Numbered from the stretch's first letter, positions 29,859 to 38,871 are shown. The stretch: DNA of 64,000 nt from Micromonospora sp. R77 (GCF_022747945.1 NZ_JALDST010000001.1:4154001-4218000); one strand, 5' to 3'. Numbers and translations: made by a program. The notes: generated by a model not told the origin, from the sequence alone.

Positions 29859-30865
29859 GACGGGCGGCCCCGACGCTCCCGGCCGACGCGCCCGGCCTGG
29901 CCGACCTCACCCCCGACCAGCGGCTGCGCCGGTTGGAGCTGACGGTGACCCGGCGGCTGAACGGCATGCTGCACGGGCAGCACCACGGCCTCCTGCCCGG
30001 ACCGGGCAGTGAGATCGCCGGCAGCCGCGAGTACCGGCCCGGCGAGGACGAGGTGCGCCGGATGGACTGGGCGGTCACCGCCCGCACCACCGTCCCGCAC
30101 GTCCGGGAGGTCGACGCCGACCGGGAGCTGACCACCTGGCTGCTGGTGGACACCAGCCCGAGCATGGAGTACGGCACCGCCACACTGGACAAACGCGAAC
30201 TCGCGGTGGCCGCCGTGGCGGCGGTCGGCTTCCTCACCGCCGGGGTCGGCAACCGGCTCGGCGGGCAGCTGCTCGGCCCGAGCGGGCTGCGCCGGTTCCC
30301 GGCCCGCAGCGGGCGTACCCACCTGCTGGGGCTGTTGCGGGCCCTGCTCACCGCGCCCCGCACCGGCGGGTACGACCACCCGGACACCGCCCCACTGGCA
30401 CCGCCCACGCTCACCGACGGCATCGACGGCGTGCAGCGGATGGCCACCCGGCGCGGCCTGGTCGTGCTGGTCTCCGACTTCCTCGACGGGCTGCCGGACG
30501 ACCCGGCGGGCACCGCGCCGTGGGAGGCCGGGCTGCGCCGGCTCGCCGCCCGCCACCAGGTCCTCGCCGTCGAGGTGACCGACCCGCGTGAGCTGGAACT
30601 GCCGGACGTCGGCCTGATCACCCTGGTCGACCCGGAGACCGGCCGGCGACGCGAGGTGTGGACCGGCGACCGGGCCCTGCGGGAGCGCTACGCGGCGGCG
30701 GCCACCGCCCAGCGCGACCAGGTGCGCCGCGCGTTGCGCCGGTCCGGGGCCGCCCACCTGGGCCTGCGTACCGACCGGGACTGGAGCGCGGACATCGTCC
30801 GGCACGTGCACGCCCAACGCCGGCTGGCCGCCGCGCCGGCCGCCGCCCGGGGAGGTGTCGGATGA
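29855..30865 (+). CDS. DUF58 domain protein
   Basis: 336 residues. The conserved DUF58 core is SREYRPGEDEVRRMDWAVTAR followed by a VWA-like fold with LLVDTSPSMEYG. It has no membrane segment. It overlaps moxR upstream and the VWA gene downstream by four bases each (ATGA), so all three are made together. DUF58 proteins are thought to work with MoxR on assembly or activation of other proteins; the exact role is not known. Confidence 0.9.
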   Translation: MRRAAPTLPADAPGLADLTPDQRLRRLELTVTRRLNGMLHGQHHGLLPGPGSEIAGSREYRPGEDEVRRMDWAVTARTTVPHVREVDADRELTTWLLVDTSPSMEYGTATLDKRELAVAAVAAVGFLTAGVGNRLGGQLLGPSGLRRFPARSGRTHLLGLLRALLTAPRTGGYDHPDTAPLAPPTLTDGIDGVQRMATRRGLVVLVSDFLDGLPDDPAGTAPWEAGLRRLAARHQVLAVEVTDPRELELPDVGLITLVDPETGRRREVWTGDRALRERYAAAATAQRDQVRRALRRSGAAHLGLRTDRDWSADIVRHVHAQRRLAAAPAAARGGVG

Positions 30866-31821
30866 CCTGGGAGTCACCCGCCCGACTGTGGCTGTTGCTT
30901 GGCGTGGCCGCCCTGGTCGTCGGCTATCTGGCGATGCAGCGCCGGCAGAGCCGGTACGCCGTCCGCTTCACCAACCTGCGGTTGCTGGACCGGGTCGCCC
31001 CGCGCCGCCCGGCCTGGCGGCGGCACGTCCCGGCCGGACTCTTCCTGGCCATGCTCGCCCTGCTGGTGGTCGGCTTCGCCCGGCCCAGCGCCGAGGTGCG
31101 GGTGCCCCGGGAACGGGCCACCGTGATGGTCGCCGTCGACGTCTCCACCTCGATGCTCGCCGGGGACGTCGACCCGGACCGGCTGACCGCCGCCAAGCAC
31201 GCCGCCCGCCGGTTCGCCGACGGGCTGCCGGACGAGTTCAACGTCGGCCTGGTCGCCTTCGCCGGCAGCGCGGCGGTGGTGGTGCCGCCGTCGACCGACC
31301 GGGAGGCGTTGCACGAGGGCATCGAGCGGCTCGACGAGGGCATCACCGGCGTGCAGGGCACCGCCATCGGCGAGGCGATCAGCACCTCGCTGGGCGCGGT
31401 GAAGAGCCTGGACAGCACGGCGGCCAAGAACCCGCCGCCGGCCCGGATCATCATCCTCTCGGACGGGGCGAACACCTCCGGGATGGACCCGATGGAGGCG
31501 GCGGCGCAGGCCGTCGCCGTGAAGGTCCCGGTGCACACCATCTCGTTCGGCACCCCGTCCGGCACCGTCGACCGGGGCGGGCGGGCGATCCAGGTGCCGG
31601 TGGACGGGCAGACCCTCAAGGCGGTCGCCGAGGAGACCGGCGGCGGCTTCCACTCGGCGTCCACCAGCGCGGAGTTGCGCGCCGTCTACGAGGACATCGG
31701 CTCCTCGGTCGGCTACCGCAAGGAACGGCAGGACATCTCGGCCCGCTTCATCGGCCTGGGACTGGTGCTCGCGATGGGCGCGGCGGCCGGCTCCCTGCGC
31801 TGGTTCTCCCGGCTGCCCTGA
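30862..31821 (+). CDS. membrane-anchored von Willebrand factor A domain protein
   Basis: 319 residues. Two N-terminal hydrophobic segments (about 10-25 and 55-73) and one C-terminal segment (about 295-315) flank a VWA domain from residue 88. The MIDAS metal motif DxSxS is D93-S95-S97 (VDVSTSML) and the later Asp is in ILSDGANTSG. This is the BatA-like partner of the preceding MoxR and DUF58 proteins. Start ATG overlaps the upstream stop. Confidence 0.92.
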   Translation: MTWESPARLWLLLGVAALVVGYLAMQRRQSRYAVRFTNLRLLDRVAPRRPAWRRHVPAGLFLAMLALLVVGFARPSAEVRVPRERATVMVAVDVSTSMLAGDVDPDRLTAAKHAARRFADGLPDEFNVGLVAFAGSAAVVVPPSTDREALHEGIERLDEGITGVQGTAIGEAISTSLGAVKSLDSTAAKNPPPARIIILSDGANTSGMDPMEAAAQAVAVKVPVHTISFGTPSGTVDRGGRAIQVPVDGQTLKAVAEETGGGFHSASTSAELRAVYEDIGSSVGYRKERQDISARFIGLGLVLAMGAAAGSLRWFSRLP

Positions 31822-31852
31822 CCCGCAGCACCCACCCGAGAAGGAGCCACGT

Positions 31853-32713
31853 ATGGCAGTGCAGACCGGACTGGGCGAGCCGCGCGGTCCCTGGTTCATC
31901 TCGCCCGAGCTGGACCCGGACGGACGCGGGCGGTGGGACGTACCCGGATCGGAGCGGGCCGCCGGGCCACGCGGCTGGCGCGGCCGGCTGCTGGCCGCCG
32001 CCGCGGTGGTGGCCCTCTCCACCCTCTCCGGCGCGGCGGCCGGCAGTTGGGTCGCCGGGCGGGACGGGCCCGGGCCGGCCGCGGCGTCGGCCGCGCCGGT
32101 CCCGGCGGAGCTGGTGACCGCGGCCGGGAAGACCGTGCCCGGCGTGGTGTCGGTGCTGGTCGGCGGCGCGTCCGGGGCGTCCGCCAGCGGCTCCGGGTTC
32201 GCCATCGACAACGAGCAGCACATCGTCACCAACGACCACATCCTGGCCCGGGGCGGTGCGGGACCGGTGACCGTGGAGATGCCGGACGGCCGGCGGTTCA
32301 CCGCCGAGGTGGTGGGCCGGGAGCCGGCCAGCGACCTGGCGGTGCTCAAGGTGCCCGCCACGGCGGGGCTGGCGGCGCTGCCGCTGGCCAAGCCGAACTC
32401 GACCCGGGTGGGTGAGCCGGTGCTCGCGGTCGGCTCGCCGCTGGGGCTCTCCGGCACGGTCACCGCCGGCATCGTCAGCGCGCTCAACCGGCAGGTCCGG
32501 ATCGGCTCGGGGCGGCACACCGCGGTCCAGACGGATGCCTCCATCAACCCCGGCAACTCGGGCGGACCGCTGGTCAACGCGCGCGGCGAGGTGGTCGGGG
32601 TGAACACCGCCATCGCCACCATCGACGGCAGCGGCTCGATCGGGATCGGGTTCGCCATCCCCATCGACCAGGTCCAGCAGACCGCCGACACCATCATCGG
32701 CCGGGGCGGCTGA
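31853..32713 (+). CDS. membrane-anchored trypsin-like serine protease (HtrA-like without PDZ)
   Basis: 286 residues. A cytoplasmic tail of about 40 residues, one transmembrane segment (about 43-65), then an extracytoplasmic S1 protease domain. The catalytic triad is visible: H129 (VTNDHIL), D161 (ASDLAVLK) and S236 (GNSGGPL). There is no PDZ domain after the protease, unlike full HtrA. AAGGAG precedes the ATG. It follows the VWA gene by 31 bp and may be co-transcribed, which suggests envelope quality control, but that is inference. Confidence 0.9.
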   Translation: MAVQTGLGEPRGPWFISPELDPDGRGRWDVPGSERAAGPRGWRGRLLAAAAVVALSTLSGAAAGSWVAGRDGPGPAAASAAPVPAELVTAAGKTVPGVVSVLVGGASGASASGSGFAIDNEQHIVTNDHILARGGAGPVTVEMPDGRRFTAEVVGREPASDLAVLKVPATAGLAALPLAKPNSTRVGEPVLAVGSPLGLSGTVTAGIVSALNRQVRIGSGRHTAVQTDASINPGNSGGPLVNARGEVVGVNTAIATIDGSGSIGIGFAIPIDQVQQTADTIIGRGG

Positions 32714-32841
32714 CCGGCCCCGCGGCCCTGACCTGTGGAAAGTCGCCGCGCTGTCAACGTCCGAACGGGAAAAGTGTCGGATATCCGGCGTGGGACCATC
32801 GGGCCATGGAAATATTACGCTGAGTATGGATACTGGCGTGG

Positions 32842-33150
32842 GTGGAGCAAGCTGTCATCGCGGCCCTCCTGGTGGTGGGCCTGATCATCGGATGCGGGGT
32901 CGGCGCGGCGTACGCCCGCGCACGGCGCGGCTGGACCGACTACACGGCGGCCAAGAAGACCGTTCCGGGTGCCCGGCGCACCGCCTGGCTGGCGATCCGG
33001 GCCGTGGTCACCAAGCTGGGCGTGATCGCCCTGCTGCTGGTCGGCGCGGCGGCCTACGCGGCGGCCGGCTCCGACGAGGAGCGGGCCGGCCCCGCGCCGA
33101 CGCCCACGCCCACGGTGACCGCCACCCCGGTCCACCGGGTCGGGCGCTAG
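32842..33150 (+). CDS. small membrane protein of unknown function
   Basis: 102 residues from a GTG. Two hydrophobic segments (about 4-23 and 56-75) flank a basic loop (RARRGWTDYTAAKKTVPGARR); the tail is rich in Thr and Pro. No domain recognised. The upstream 127 bp contain an AT-richer stretch with the palindrome CGGATATCCG (32778-32787), possibly the promoter region. The arfB gene follows after 9 bp, so the two are probably co-transcribed. Confidence 0.65.
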   Translation: MEQAVIAALLVVGLIIGCGVGAAYARARRGWTDYTAAKKTVPGARRTAWLAIRAVVTKLGVIALLLVGAAAYAAAGSDEERAGPAPTPTPTVTATPVHRVGR

Positions 33151-33159
33151 CCTCGTGGG

Positions 33160-33585
33160 GTGGACGACGGACTGCGGGTCAGCGAGCGGGTGCTGGTCCC
33201 CGGGGCGGAGCTGCGGGAACGCTTCTCCCGCTCGTCCGGCCCGGGTGGCCAGGGCGTCAACACCACCGACTCGCGCGTCGAGCTGAGCTTCGACCTGGCC
33301 CGTTCGCCCAGCGTGCCGGAGGCACTGCGCGCCCGCGCGCTGGAACGGCTGGCCGGCCGGCTGGTCGACGGGGTGCTCACCATCGCCGCCAGCGAACACC
33401 GGGCGCAGCTGGCCAACCGGGAGGCCGCCCGGGAGCGGATGACCGCGCTGCTGCGCGAGGCGTTCGCCCCACCGCCCCGGTCACGCCGCCCCACCCGCCC
33501 GTCCCGGGGCGCCAAGGAACGCCGGCTGGCCGAGAAGAAGCGGCAGTCCCAGCGCAAACGCGACCGCCGGGTCGACGGCGACTGA
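33160..33585 (+). CDS. arfB: alternative ribosome-rescue peptidyl-tRNA hydrolase (ArfB/YaeJ type)
   Basis: 141 residues from a GTG. The release-factor GGQ motif is at 29-31 (SSGPGGQGVNTTDSRVEL) and a lysine/arginine-rich tail (KERRLAEKKRQSQRKRDRR) should enter the mRNA channel, as in ArfB/ICT1. Such proteins free ribosomes stalled at mRNA ends and do not read stop codons. Length is right for the family and there is no decoding domain. Confidence 0.9.
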   Translation: MDDGLRVSERVLVPGAELRERFSRSSGPGGQGVNTTDSRVELSFDLARSPSVPEALRARALERLAGRLVDGVLTIAASEHRAQLANREAARERMTALLREAFAPPPRSRRPTRPSRGAKERRLAEKKRQSQRKRDRRVDGD

Positions 33586-33731
33586 AGCCGGGGCGACCAC
33601 CGGGCCCGCGCCGCGCAGCCTGACGCCGACCTCGACCAGCACCACCCCGCCGGCCGGCGCGACGCGTGCCGGGAGCAGGCGGGGCTGCCTTGCCGCCGGC
33701 GGACGCACGTCCTCGGCCCGCTACCGGGCGG

Positions 33732-34595
33732 TCAGTCGATCGCGGCGAGCAGGCGGGCCCGCAACGGCGCGGCCCGCTCGGCGAAGCCGCGCTGCGCGGC
33801 GGCGTACTCGGCCCGACCCTCCGGGGTCTCCACCCGCACCGGCGGGTAGCCCAGGTCGGCCAGGTCGTAGGGGCTGGCCCGCATGTCCAGCGTGCGGATC
33901 TCCCGGGCCAGCGCGAAACAGTCGGCGACCAGCTCCGACGGCACCAGCGGCGAGAGCTTGTACGCCCACTTGTAGAGATCCATGTTGGCGTGCAGACAGC
34001 CCGGCTGCTCCAGCTCGTGCTGACTCTCCCTCGTCGGGGCGAGCAGGTTCAGCGGCCGGGCCGGCGCGGTGAAGAAGCGGAACGCGTCGAAGTGGCTGCA
34101 CCGCACCCCGCGCTCCTGCACCACCGCCGCCGTCTCGTCCGGGCTCAGCCGCAGCGGCCAGGCGTTGTGGCGTACCTCCTGCTGGGTCTGGCGGTAGACC
34201 ATCGCCCACTCGTGCATCCCGAAGCAGCCGAGGTGGGCGGGGCGGCCGGCGGTCGCGGCGAGCAGCCGGCGGATCCAGTCGAGCGACTCGGCGCGCCGCG
34301 CGCGTACGCGATCGGTGTCGACGGTGAGACCGGCGGGGCCGGCGCGGTAGTCGCGGCCGAACTCCGCCGGGTCGGCGTCGCGCAGCGCGACGCCGGCACC
34401 CGGATGCCAGCGGCGCAGCTGGGCCGGGCGGTGCGAGTAGTAGGTGAAGAGGAAGTCCTCCACCGGGTGCTTCGCCCCGGTGCGGCGGCGGGCCAGGTGC
34501 GGGTCGAGCCAGGCGTCCACCCGCTGCTCGTGGGCCCGCCGCCGGGCCTGCCAGTCGGCCCGGTCGAGGGCGGCGGGGGCGAGGGCGGCGGTCAC
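33732..34595 (-). CDS. conserved actinobacterial protein of unknown function
   Basis: 287 residues from the GTG at 34593-34595, where family-like sequence begins; the frame is open further upstream. Conserved-looking phrases include GAKHPVEDFLFTYYSHRPAQL, HLGCFGMHEWAMVYRQ, CSHFDAFRFFT and CLHANMDLYKWAYKL, rich in His, Cys and Tyr. I recall relatives annotated as 3-methyladenine DNA glycosylase, but I see no glycosylase motif and would not rely on it. Soluble. Downstream of the frameshifted secreted-protein gene on the same strand. Confidence 0.7.
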   Translation of the reverse strand: MTAALAPAALDRADWQARRRAHEQRVDAWLDPHLARRRTGAKHPVEDFLFTYYSHRPAQLRRWHPGAGVALRDADPAEFGRDYRAGPAGLTVDTDRVRARRAESLDWIRRLLAATAGRPAHLGCFGMHEWAMVYRQTQQEVRHNAWPLRLSPDETAAVVQERGVRCSHFDAFRFFTAPARPLNLLAPTRESQHELEQPGCLHANMDLYKWAYKLSPLVPSELVADCFALAREIRTLDMRASPYDLADLGYPPVRVETPEGRAEYAAAQRGFAERAAPLRARLLAAID

Positions 34596-34629
34596 GGACC
34601 CCAGGGTACGACCGCCGCCCGCCGACCGG

Positions 34630-36022
34630 TCAGGGCACGTCCACCCGCACCCCGGCGGAGAAGACCCCGCTGCGCAGCTCCAACTGTCTGGGTGGGGTGC
34701 TGCCCGTGCTGAAGACCAGCGGGAGCACCACCCGGGTGCCTGCGGCGACCGGCTGGGCGAAGACGTCCCGACCCAGGTTCGCCAGCCGGGTGGCGTCCTC
34801 GTCGGTGCTGACCCAGTTGCCACCCGGCAGGTACGCCCGCTGCAGCTGGCCGTGCCAGGTCTGCTCCTCCGGCGTGAGGTTCCGCACGCCCACGGTGGCC
34901 TGGCACTGCCGGCCGCCGGCCGCCCCGGTCGTGCCCGTAGCTCCGGTCGTGCCCGTCGCTCCGGTCGTGCCCGACGCGGTGTCGCAGGCGACCCGGTAGA
35001 CGGTGAACTCGAACGCCGACTCGCGCAGCGGCACGCCGAGCCCGCCGGTCACGCTCTGCCCCTGCCACGCGCCGCTGGTCGGCTGCTTCGCGGTGTCGAT
35101 CGCGGCGACCCGCTGGGTGGCCGTCCAGGCCGCCGCGCCCACCACCCCGGCGAGCACCGCCGCCGCCACCGGGACCACCAGCCAGACCGACGGGGTACGG
35201 CGCCGTACGCCGGGCGCCGGCATCGCCGGGCGCGGATAGACCGTCCCACCTCCCGGCGGGACGCCGGCCCCACCGGCCATGGTCGTCGTGCCGGGCCGCG
35301 CCGGGCCACCGGAACCACGGCGCTGCCGCCACCACCACAGCACGCCGCCACCGACCACCAGGAGGGCGGCGAGGGCCGCGAAGAGCACCGGTGGGCGACG
35401 CCACACCGGGGTGGCCGTCTCCTGCGCCACGGGTACGGCCGCCGCCTGCCAGGTCGCGGTGCCGCAGTCGTACGGGCGGGTGCCGTCGGTGCCGTACGCG
35501 CAGGCGGGCGCGGTGGCCGGTCGGTCCGCCGGGGCACGCAGCGCGGTGTGCAGCGTGGTGCTGCTGTGCGCCGGCAGCTTCAGCCGCCAGGTCACCTCGC
35601 CCGCGGTGGCGGCACCGGCGGGGCGGCTGGTCCGGCCACCGGCGGTGACCGTGGTGGCCGACGACCCGGGCGGAGTTCCTGCCGGACCATGGTGTCCACC
35701 GGCGTGTCCCCGGTGTTGCGGACGTTGATCCGGTAGGCCGGCGCCGGGGTGCCGGCCGGGGCCACCGCCACGGTCACCGGCGACGGTGCCGGACGCAGCG
35801 GCGGCGGGCTGCTCGTCGGCACCGCCGGTGGGGCGGCCGGCATGCCGGACGGCGCGGCCGGCGCGGTCCCGGCGGCTGCCGGGTGCACGGACGCCGTCGG
35901 GCTGCCGGGTGCGCGGACGCCGCCTCGGGCGCCGGACCGGGCAGCGCCGGCACGGCGGCGAGGACGCCCAGGCAGTTCACGAGCACCGCGAGGGCCCTGT
36001 GGTGTCGTCTCGATGCAGGCAT
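34630..36022 (-). pseudogene. secreted/membrane protein with DUF4352-like C-terminus, two apparent frameshifts
   Basis: Three frames join into one protein of about 460 residues. The first (start ATG 36020-36022, GGAGG upstream) gives a signal peptide, MPASRRHHRALAVLVNCLGV. The second, from about 35915 to 35680, gives a Pro/Ala-rich part and PAYRINVRNTGDTPVDTMV. The third gives SSATTVTAGGRTSRPAGAA, a transmembrane segment (PVLFAALAALLVVGGGVLW), a second one and a C-terminal domain resembling DUF4352. One base seems missing near 35915 and one near 35675-35685, both in G/C runs. A GTTGAT-type repeat sits in the C-terminal part. Function unknown. Confidence 0.6.
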
Positions 36023-36235
36023 ACGAACGCACCTCCGGACCCGAAGCTATGGGGCCGGCCCCGCCGTGCGGGTACGAAGTCCGCATTCCCGCCCCCGCCA
36101 TGTCGCGACGGCCTATGCTGCGCCCCACCTCGCGGTGGAGTGTCTCGCGGTGGCGTGTGCTGTGCTCCGCCTCGCGGATGTGCCGCGCGTCGCCGGGTGC
36201 CGTGGGTGACCCGGGGTCGGGGATAGATTGGCCGG

Positions 36236-37039
36236 GTGCGTATCGCTCGTTTTGCTCATGCCAAGGGAATGTCGTTCGGGGTCGTCGAGGGCGAGCCGGA
36301 GGCCGGGCCGCAGGGCCTGACCATCGCCGAGATCGAGGGCCACCCGTTCGGACAGATCCAGTTCTCCGGTGCCCGCTGGGCGCTCTCCGACGTGCGGCTG
36401 CTCTCCCCGATCCTGCCCAGCAAGGTGGTCTGCGTCGGGCGCAACTATGCCGAGCACGCCGCCGAGCACGGCAGCGAGGTGCCCAAGGAGCCGCTGCTCT
36501 TCCTCAAGCCCTCCACCTCGGTGATCGGCCCCCGGGACGCGATCCGGCTGCCGATCTTCTCCAAGCAGGTGGAGCACGAGGCCGAGCTGGCCGTGGTGAT
36601 CGGCGCGCCGGGCGCGCGCCGGGCCGACCGGGCCGCCGCCGAGCGGGCCATCTTCGGCTACACCTGCGCCAACGACGTGACCGCCCGGGACCTCCAGCGC
36701 TCCGACGGCCAGTGGACCCGGGCCAAGGGCTTCGACTCGTTCTGCCCGATCGGCCCGTGGATCACCACCGGCCTGGACGTCTCCGACCTGGAGATCCGCT
36801 GTGAGGTGGGTCGCAACCCGGAGGAGATGGAGGTACGCCAGCTCGGCCGGACGAAGGACATGGTCTTCGACGTCGCGGGCCTGGTGTCGTACATCTCCCA
36901 CGTGATGACGCTGCTCCCCGGCGACGTGGTGCTGACCGGCACGCCGGCGGGGGTTAGCCCGCTGACGGAGGGGGATACGGTCACCGTGCGGATCGAGGGG
37001 ATCGGCGAACTCAGCAACCCGGTGGTTCCGGTCTCCTGA
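36236..37039 (+). CDS. fumarylacetoacetate hydrolase family protein
   Basis: 267 residues from a GTG. The FAH fold and metal site are recognisable: VCVGRNYAEHAAEHG, EHEAELAVVIG, YTCANDVTARDLQ, KGFDSFCPIGPW and LTGTPAGVSPL. Members hydrolyse or decarboxylate dicarbonyl acids; the substrate cannot be told. TAGATT (36224-36229) ends 6 nt before the GTG, so the mRNA may be leaderless. In other actinobacteria this gene usually stands next to gltX; here gltX is absent and tRNA-Gln and tRNA-Glu genes follow instead. Confidence 0.9.
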   Translation: MRIARFAHAKGMSFGVVEGEPEAGPQGLTIAEIEGHPFGQIQFSGARWALSDVRLLSPILPSKVVCVGRNYAEHAAEHGSEVPKEPLLFLKPSTSVIGPRDAIRLPIFSKQVEHEAELAVVIGAPGARRADRAAAERAIFGYTCANDVTARDLQRSDGQWTRAKGFDSFCPIGPWITTGLDVSDLEIRCEVGRNPEEMEVRQLGRTKDMVFDVAGLVSYISHVMTLLPGDVVLTGTPAGVSPLTEGDTVTVRIEGIGELSNPVVPVS

Positions 37040-37145
37040 CCCGTACGACGCCCCGTTTTCGCTGGTCAGAGGCGGTTCGGGGGGTTGGATTTGGCCTGTC
37101 GGCACCGGGAGGGTAAAGTTCATTCCCGGCGCCGCAAGGGGCCAA

Positions 37146-37217
37146 TGGGGTATGGGGTAATTGGCAGCCCGACTGATTCTGGTTCAGTTAGTCTAGGTTC
37201 GAGTCCTGGTACCCCAG
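37146..37217 (+). tRNA. tRNA-Gln (anticodon CTG)
   Basis: A 72-nt cloverleaf: acceptor TGGGGTA/TACCCCA with discriminator G, anticodon stem ACTGA/TCAGT with loop TTCTGGT (CTG at 37179-37181), T-arm with GTTCGAGTC. No CCA is encoded. Confidence 0.95.
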
Positions 37218-37311
37218 CGCAACTGCGGGTTCGTGAGAACCCCGGACGCTGGATTCTGACGAGTCCCACTCCGTCCCCTCGGGGGCGAGGGGTGAGCTCT
37301 GATAGAGTGCA

Positions 37312-37338
37312 GCTTCCTCACCACCAGAGTGAGGAAGC
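37312..37338 (+). promoter_or_regulatory. promoter and leader hairpin of the first tRNA-Glu
   Basis: TAGAGT (37303-37308) is a good -10 box. It is followed by a perfect 10-bp hairpin (37312-37321 with 37329-37338) just before the tRNA, so it would be in the 5' leader of the precursor removed by RNase P. Confidence 0.5.
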
Positions 37339-37348
37339 ACAAAGTTCT

Positions 37349-37421
37349 GGCCCCGTCGTCTAGCGGCCCAGGACGCCGCCCTCTCAAGGCGGTAGCGCCG
37401 GTTCGAATCCGGTCGGGGCTA
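37349..37421 (+). tRNA. tRNA-Glu (anticodon CTC), copy 1
   Basis: 73 nt. Acceptor GGCCCCG pairs with CGGGGCT (one G-T pair), anticodon stem CCGCC/GGCGG with loop CTCTCAA, T-arm GCCGG-TTCGAAT-CCGGT, discriminator A. No CCA is encoded. Confidence 0.95.
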
Positions 37422-37431
37422 CAGCGCTGAC

Positions 37432-37459
37432 AGCCCGTTCCACCTCGGTGGGACGGGCT
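37432..37459 (+). terminator. terminator of tRNA-Glu copy 1
   Basis: A 13-bp stem (37432-37444 with 37447-37459) followed by TTCTTCG, 10 bases after the tRNA. Confidence 0.75.
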
Positions 37460-37465
37460 TCTTCG

Positions 37466-37730
37466 TGTCCCGGCGCCGCTGTTCCGCTACCGCTTGTCCC
37501 CGTGCCGCTGTTCCGGTCTCACGGGGCCGGTCTCACGGGTCCGGTGTCCGGTGTCCAGGTCCCGGCCCGGCCAGCCGTCCCAGCCCAGCCCAGCCCGGTG
37601 TCCGGTGTCCCGGCCCGGTGCCAGGTGGTTCGGTCCGGCGGTGTCCGGTGGTTCGGTCCCGGCCCGTGTCGGTGCGGCCCTGGGCGGGTGGGCCCGCGGT
37701 TGCGGGGACCCCGTCGTGGGCGGGGCGTAC
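37466..37730. repeat. low-complexity spacer between the tRNA-Glu genes
   Basis: About 265 bp with no supported gene, made of degenerate short repeats such as CCGGTCTCACGGG, GGTGTCCGGTGTCC, CCCAGCCCAGCC and GTGGTTCGGTCC. It looks like decayed duplication of short units. TAGACT at 37739-37744 is a probable -10 box of the second tRNA. Confidence 0.55.
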
Positions 37731-37788
37731 CGTGCCGCTAGACTACTGCGGCACCGCTCGTCAGGGCGGTGAAGCAGGAAAAGTGCCT

Positions 37789-37861
37789 GGCCCCGTCGTC
37801 TAGCGGCCCAGGACGCCGCCCTCTCAAGGCGGTAGCGCCGGTTCGAATCCGGTCGGGGCTA
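37789..37861 (+). tRNA. tRNA-Glu (anticodon CTC), copy 2
   Basis: Identical over all 73 nt to the copy at 37349-37421, 440 bp downstream, with its own -10 box and its own, different terminator, so the two are separate transcription units. Confidence 0.95.
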
Positions 37862-37866
37862 CAGCT

Positions 37867-37903
37867 CGAACGGCCCGTCTCGCCCCGCGAGACGGGCCGT
37901 TCG
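37867..37903 (+). terminator. terminator of tRNA-Glu copy 2
   Basis: A perfect 16-bp stem (37867-37882 with 37888-37903), 5-nt loop, starting 6 bases after the tRNA. Confidence 0.85.
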
Positions 37904-38043
37904 CCTTCCTACGCGCTCCGCGCCCCACGCGCTCCGCGCGTGACAGCCATGGCGTTCCACTCACGCCCCGTTGGCGCGTTACCGCCCGGCCCCCCGCTGA
38001 GCCCCGCCCCACCCGCCCCGCAGCGGGCCGAGCGGGCGACGAG

Positions 38044-38091
38044 CAAGAGGTTTGCGTCGTCGGAAGGCGGATCCACGACGCAAACCTCTTG
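38044..38091. terminator. long AT-richer hairpin upstream of the ndgR 3' end
   Basis: A perfect 17-bp inverted repeat, CAAGAGGTTTGCGTCGT (38044-38060) with 38075-38091, 14-nt loop. It lies between the tRNAs and the convergent ndgR gene and may stop transcription both ways. I recall similar palindromes in Micromonospora intergenic DNA. Confidence 0.65.
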
Positions 38092-38147
38092 ATCAACGCG
38101 GCCGGGGCGGGTGGCGGGGGTCAGCAGGGAAGGAGGGAAGGAGGGGG

Positions 38148-38834
38148 TCAGAGGCCGGAGAGGCGTTGGCCGGCGCGGACGACGGCCATGGCGTGACGTT
38201 CGCCGGGGCGGCGGCCGAGGCGCTCGATCGGGCCGGAGATGCTGATCGCGGCGATGACCCGACCGGTGCGGTCCCGGATCGGCGCCGAGACGCTCGCCAC
38301 ACCGGCCTCGCGCTCGGCGACGCTCTGCGCCCAGCCTCGGCGGCGTACCTCGGCGAGGGTGCGGCCGGTGAACTTGGAGCGGGGCAGCAGCGGCATCACC
38401 GCCTCGGGCGGCTCCCAGGCGAGCAGGATCTGCGCGGCGGAGCCCGCCGTCATCGGCAGCACCGAGCCCACCGGCACGGTGTCCCGCAGGCCGCTGGCCC
38501 GCTCGGCGGCGGCCACGCAGATCCGTTCGTCGGCCCGGCGCAGGTAGAGCTGGGCGCTCTCCCCGGTGGCGTCGCGCAGCGCCGCGAGCAGCGGCTCGGC
38601 CGCGGTCAGCAGCACGTCCGGCGCGGCGTTGGCCAGCTCACCGAGCCGGGGCCCGGGGCGCCAGCGCCCCTGGGTGTCCCGGACCAGCATCCGGTGTATC
38701 TCCAGCGCCTGTGCCAGCCGGTGCGCGGTGGCCCGGGGCAGCTTGGTGCGTTCAACGAGTTCGGCCAGGCTGGCGCCGTCGACACAGGCGGCCAGGATGA
38801 CCACCGCCTTGTCGAGAACGCCGACACCGCTCAT
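38148..38834 (-). CDS. ndgR: IclR-family regulator, NdgR-type
   Basis: 228 residues from the ATG at 38832-38834 (a GTG 12 bases earlier is an alternative). An N-terminal winged helix-turn-helix (ASLAELVERTKLPRATAHRLAQAL) precedes an IclR effector domain (about 70-225). It is divergent from leuCD with 49 bp between the start codons, exactly as NdgR/AreB/LtbR in Streptomyces and Corynebacterium, which regulate leuCD and other amino acid genes. The short shared region (38835-38883) must hold its operator; it contains AATTTA twice (38854-38859 and 38869-38874). Confidence 0.88.
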   Translation of the reverse strand: MSGVGVLDKAVVILAACVDGASLAELVERTKLPRATAHRLAQALEIHRMLVRDTQGRWRPGPRLGELANAAPDVLLTAAEPLLAALRDATGESAQLYLRRADERICVAAAERASGLRDTVPVGSVLPMTAGSAAQILLAWEPPEAVMPLLPRSKFTGRTLAEVRRRGWAQSVAEREAGVASVSAPIRDRTGRVIAAISISGPIERLGRRPGERHAMAVVRAGQRLSGL

Positions 38835-38871
38835 ACTGTGTCCCACAAGCCGAAATTTACCTCCCAGAATT

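Noticed and set aside
37146..37861. tRNA cluster as an integration site with an integrated element
   Set aside because: No integrase gene and no partial tRNA 3' end repeat were seen; the second tRNA-Glu is a complete copy with its own signals.
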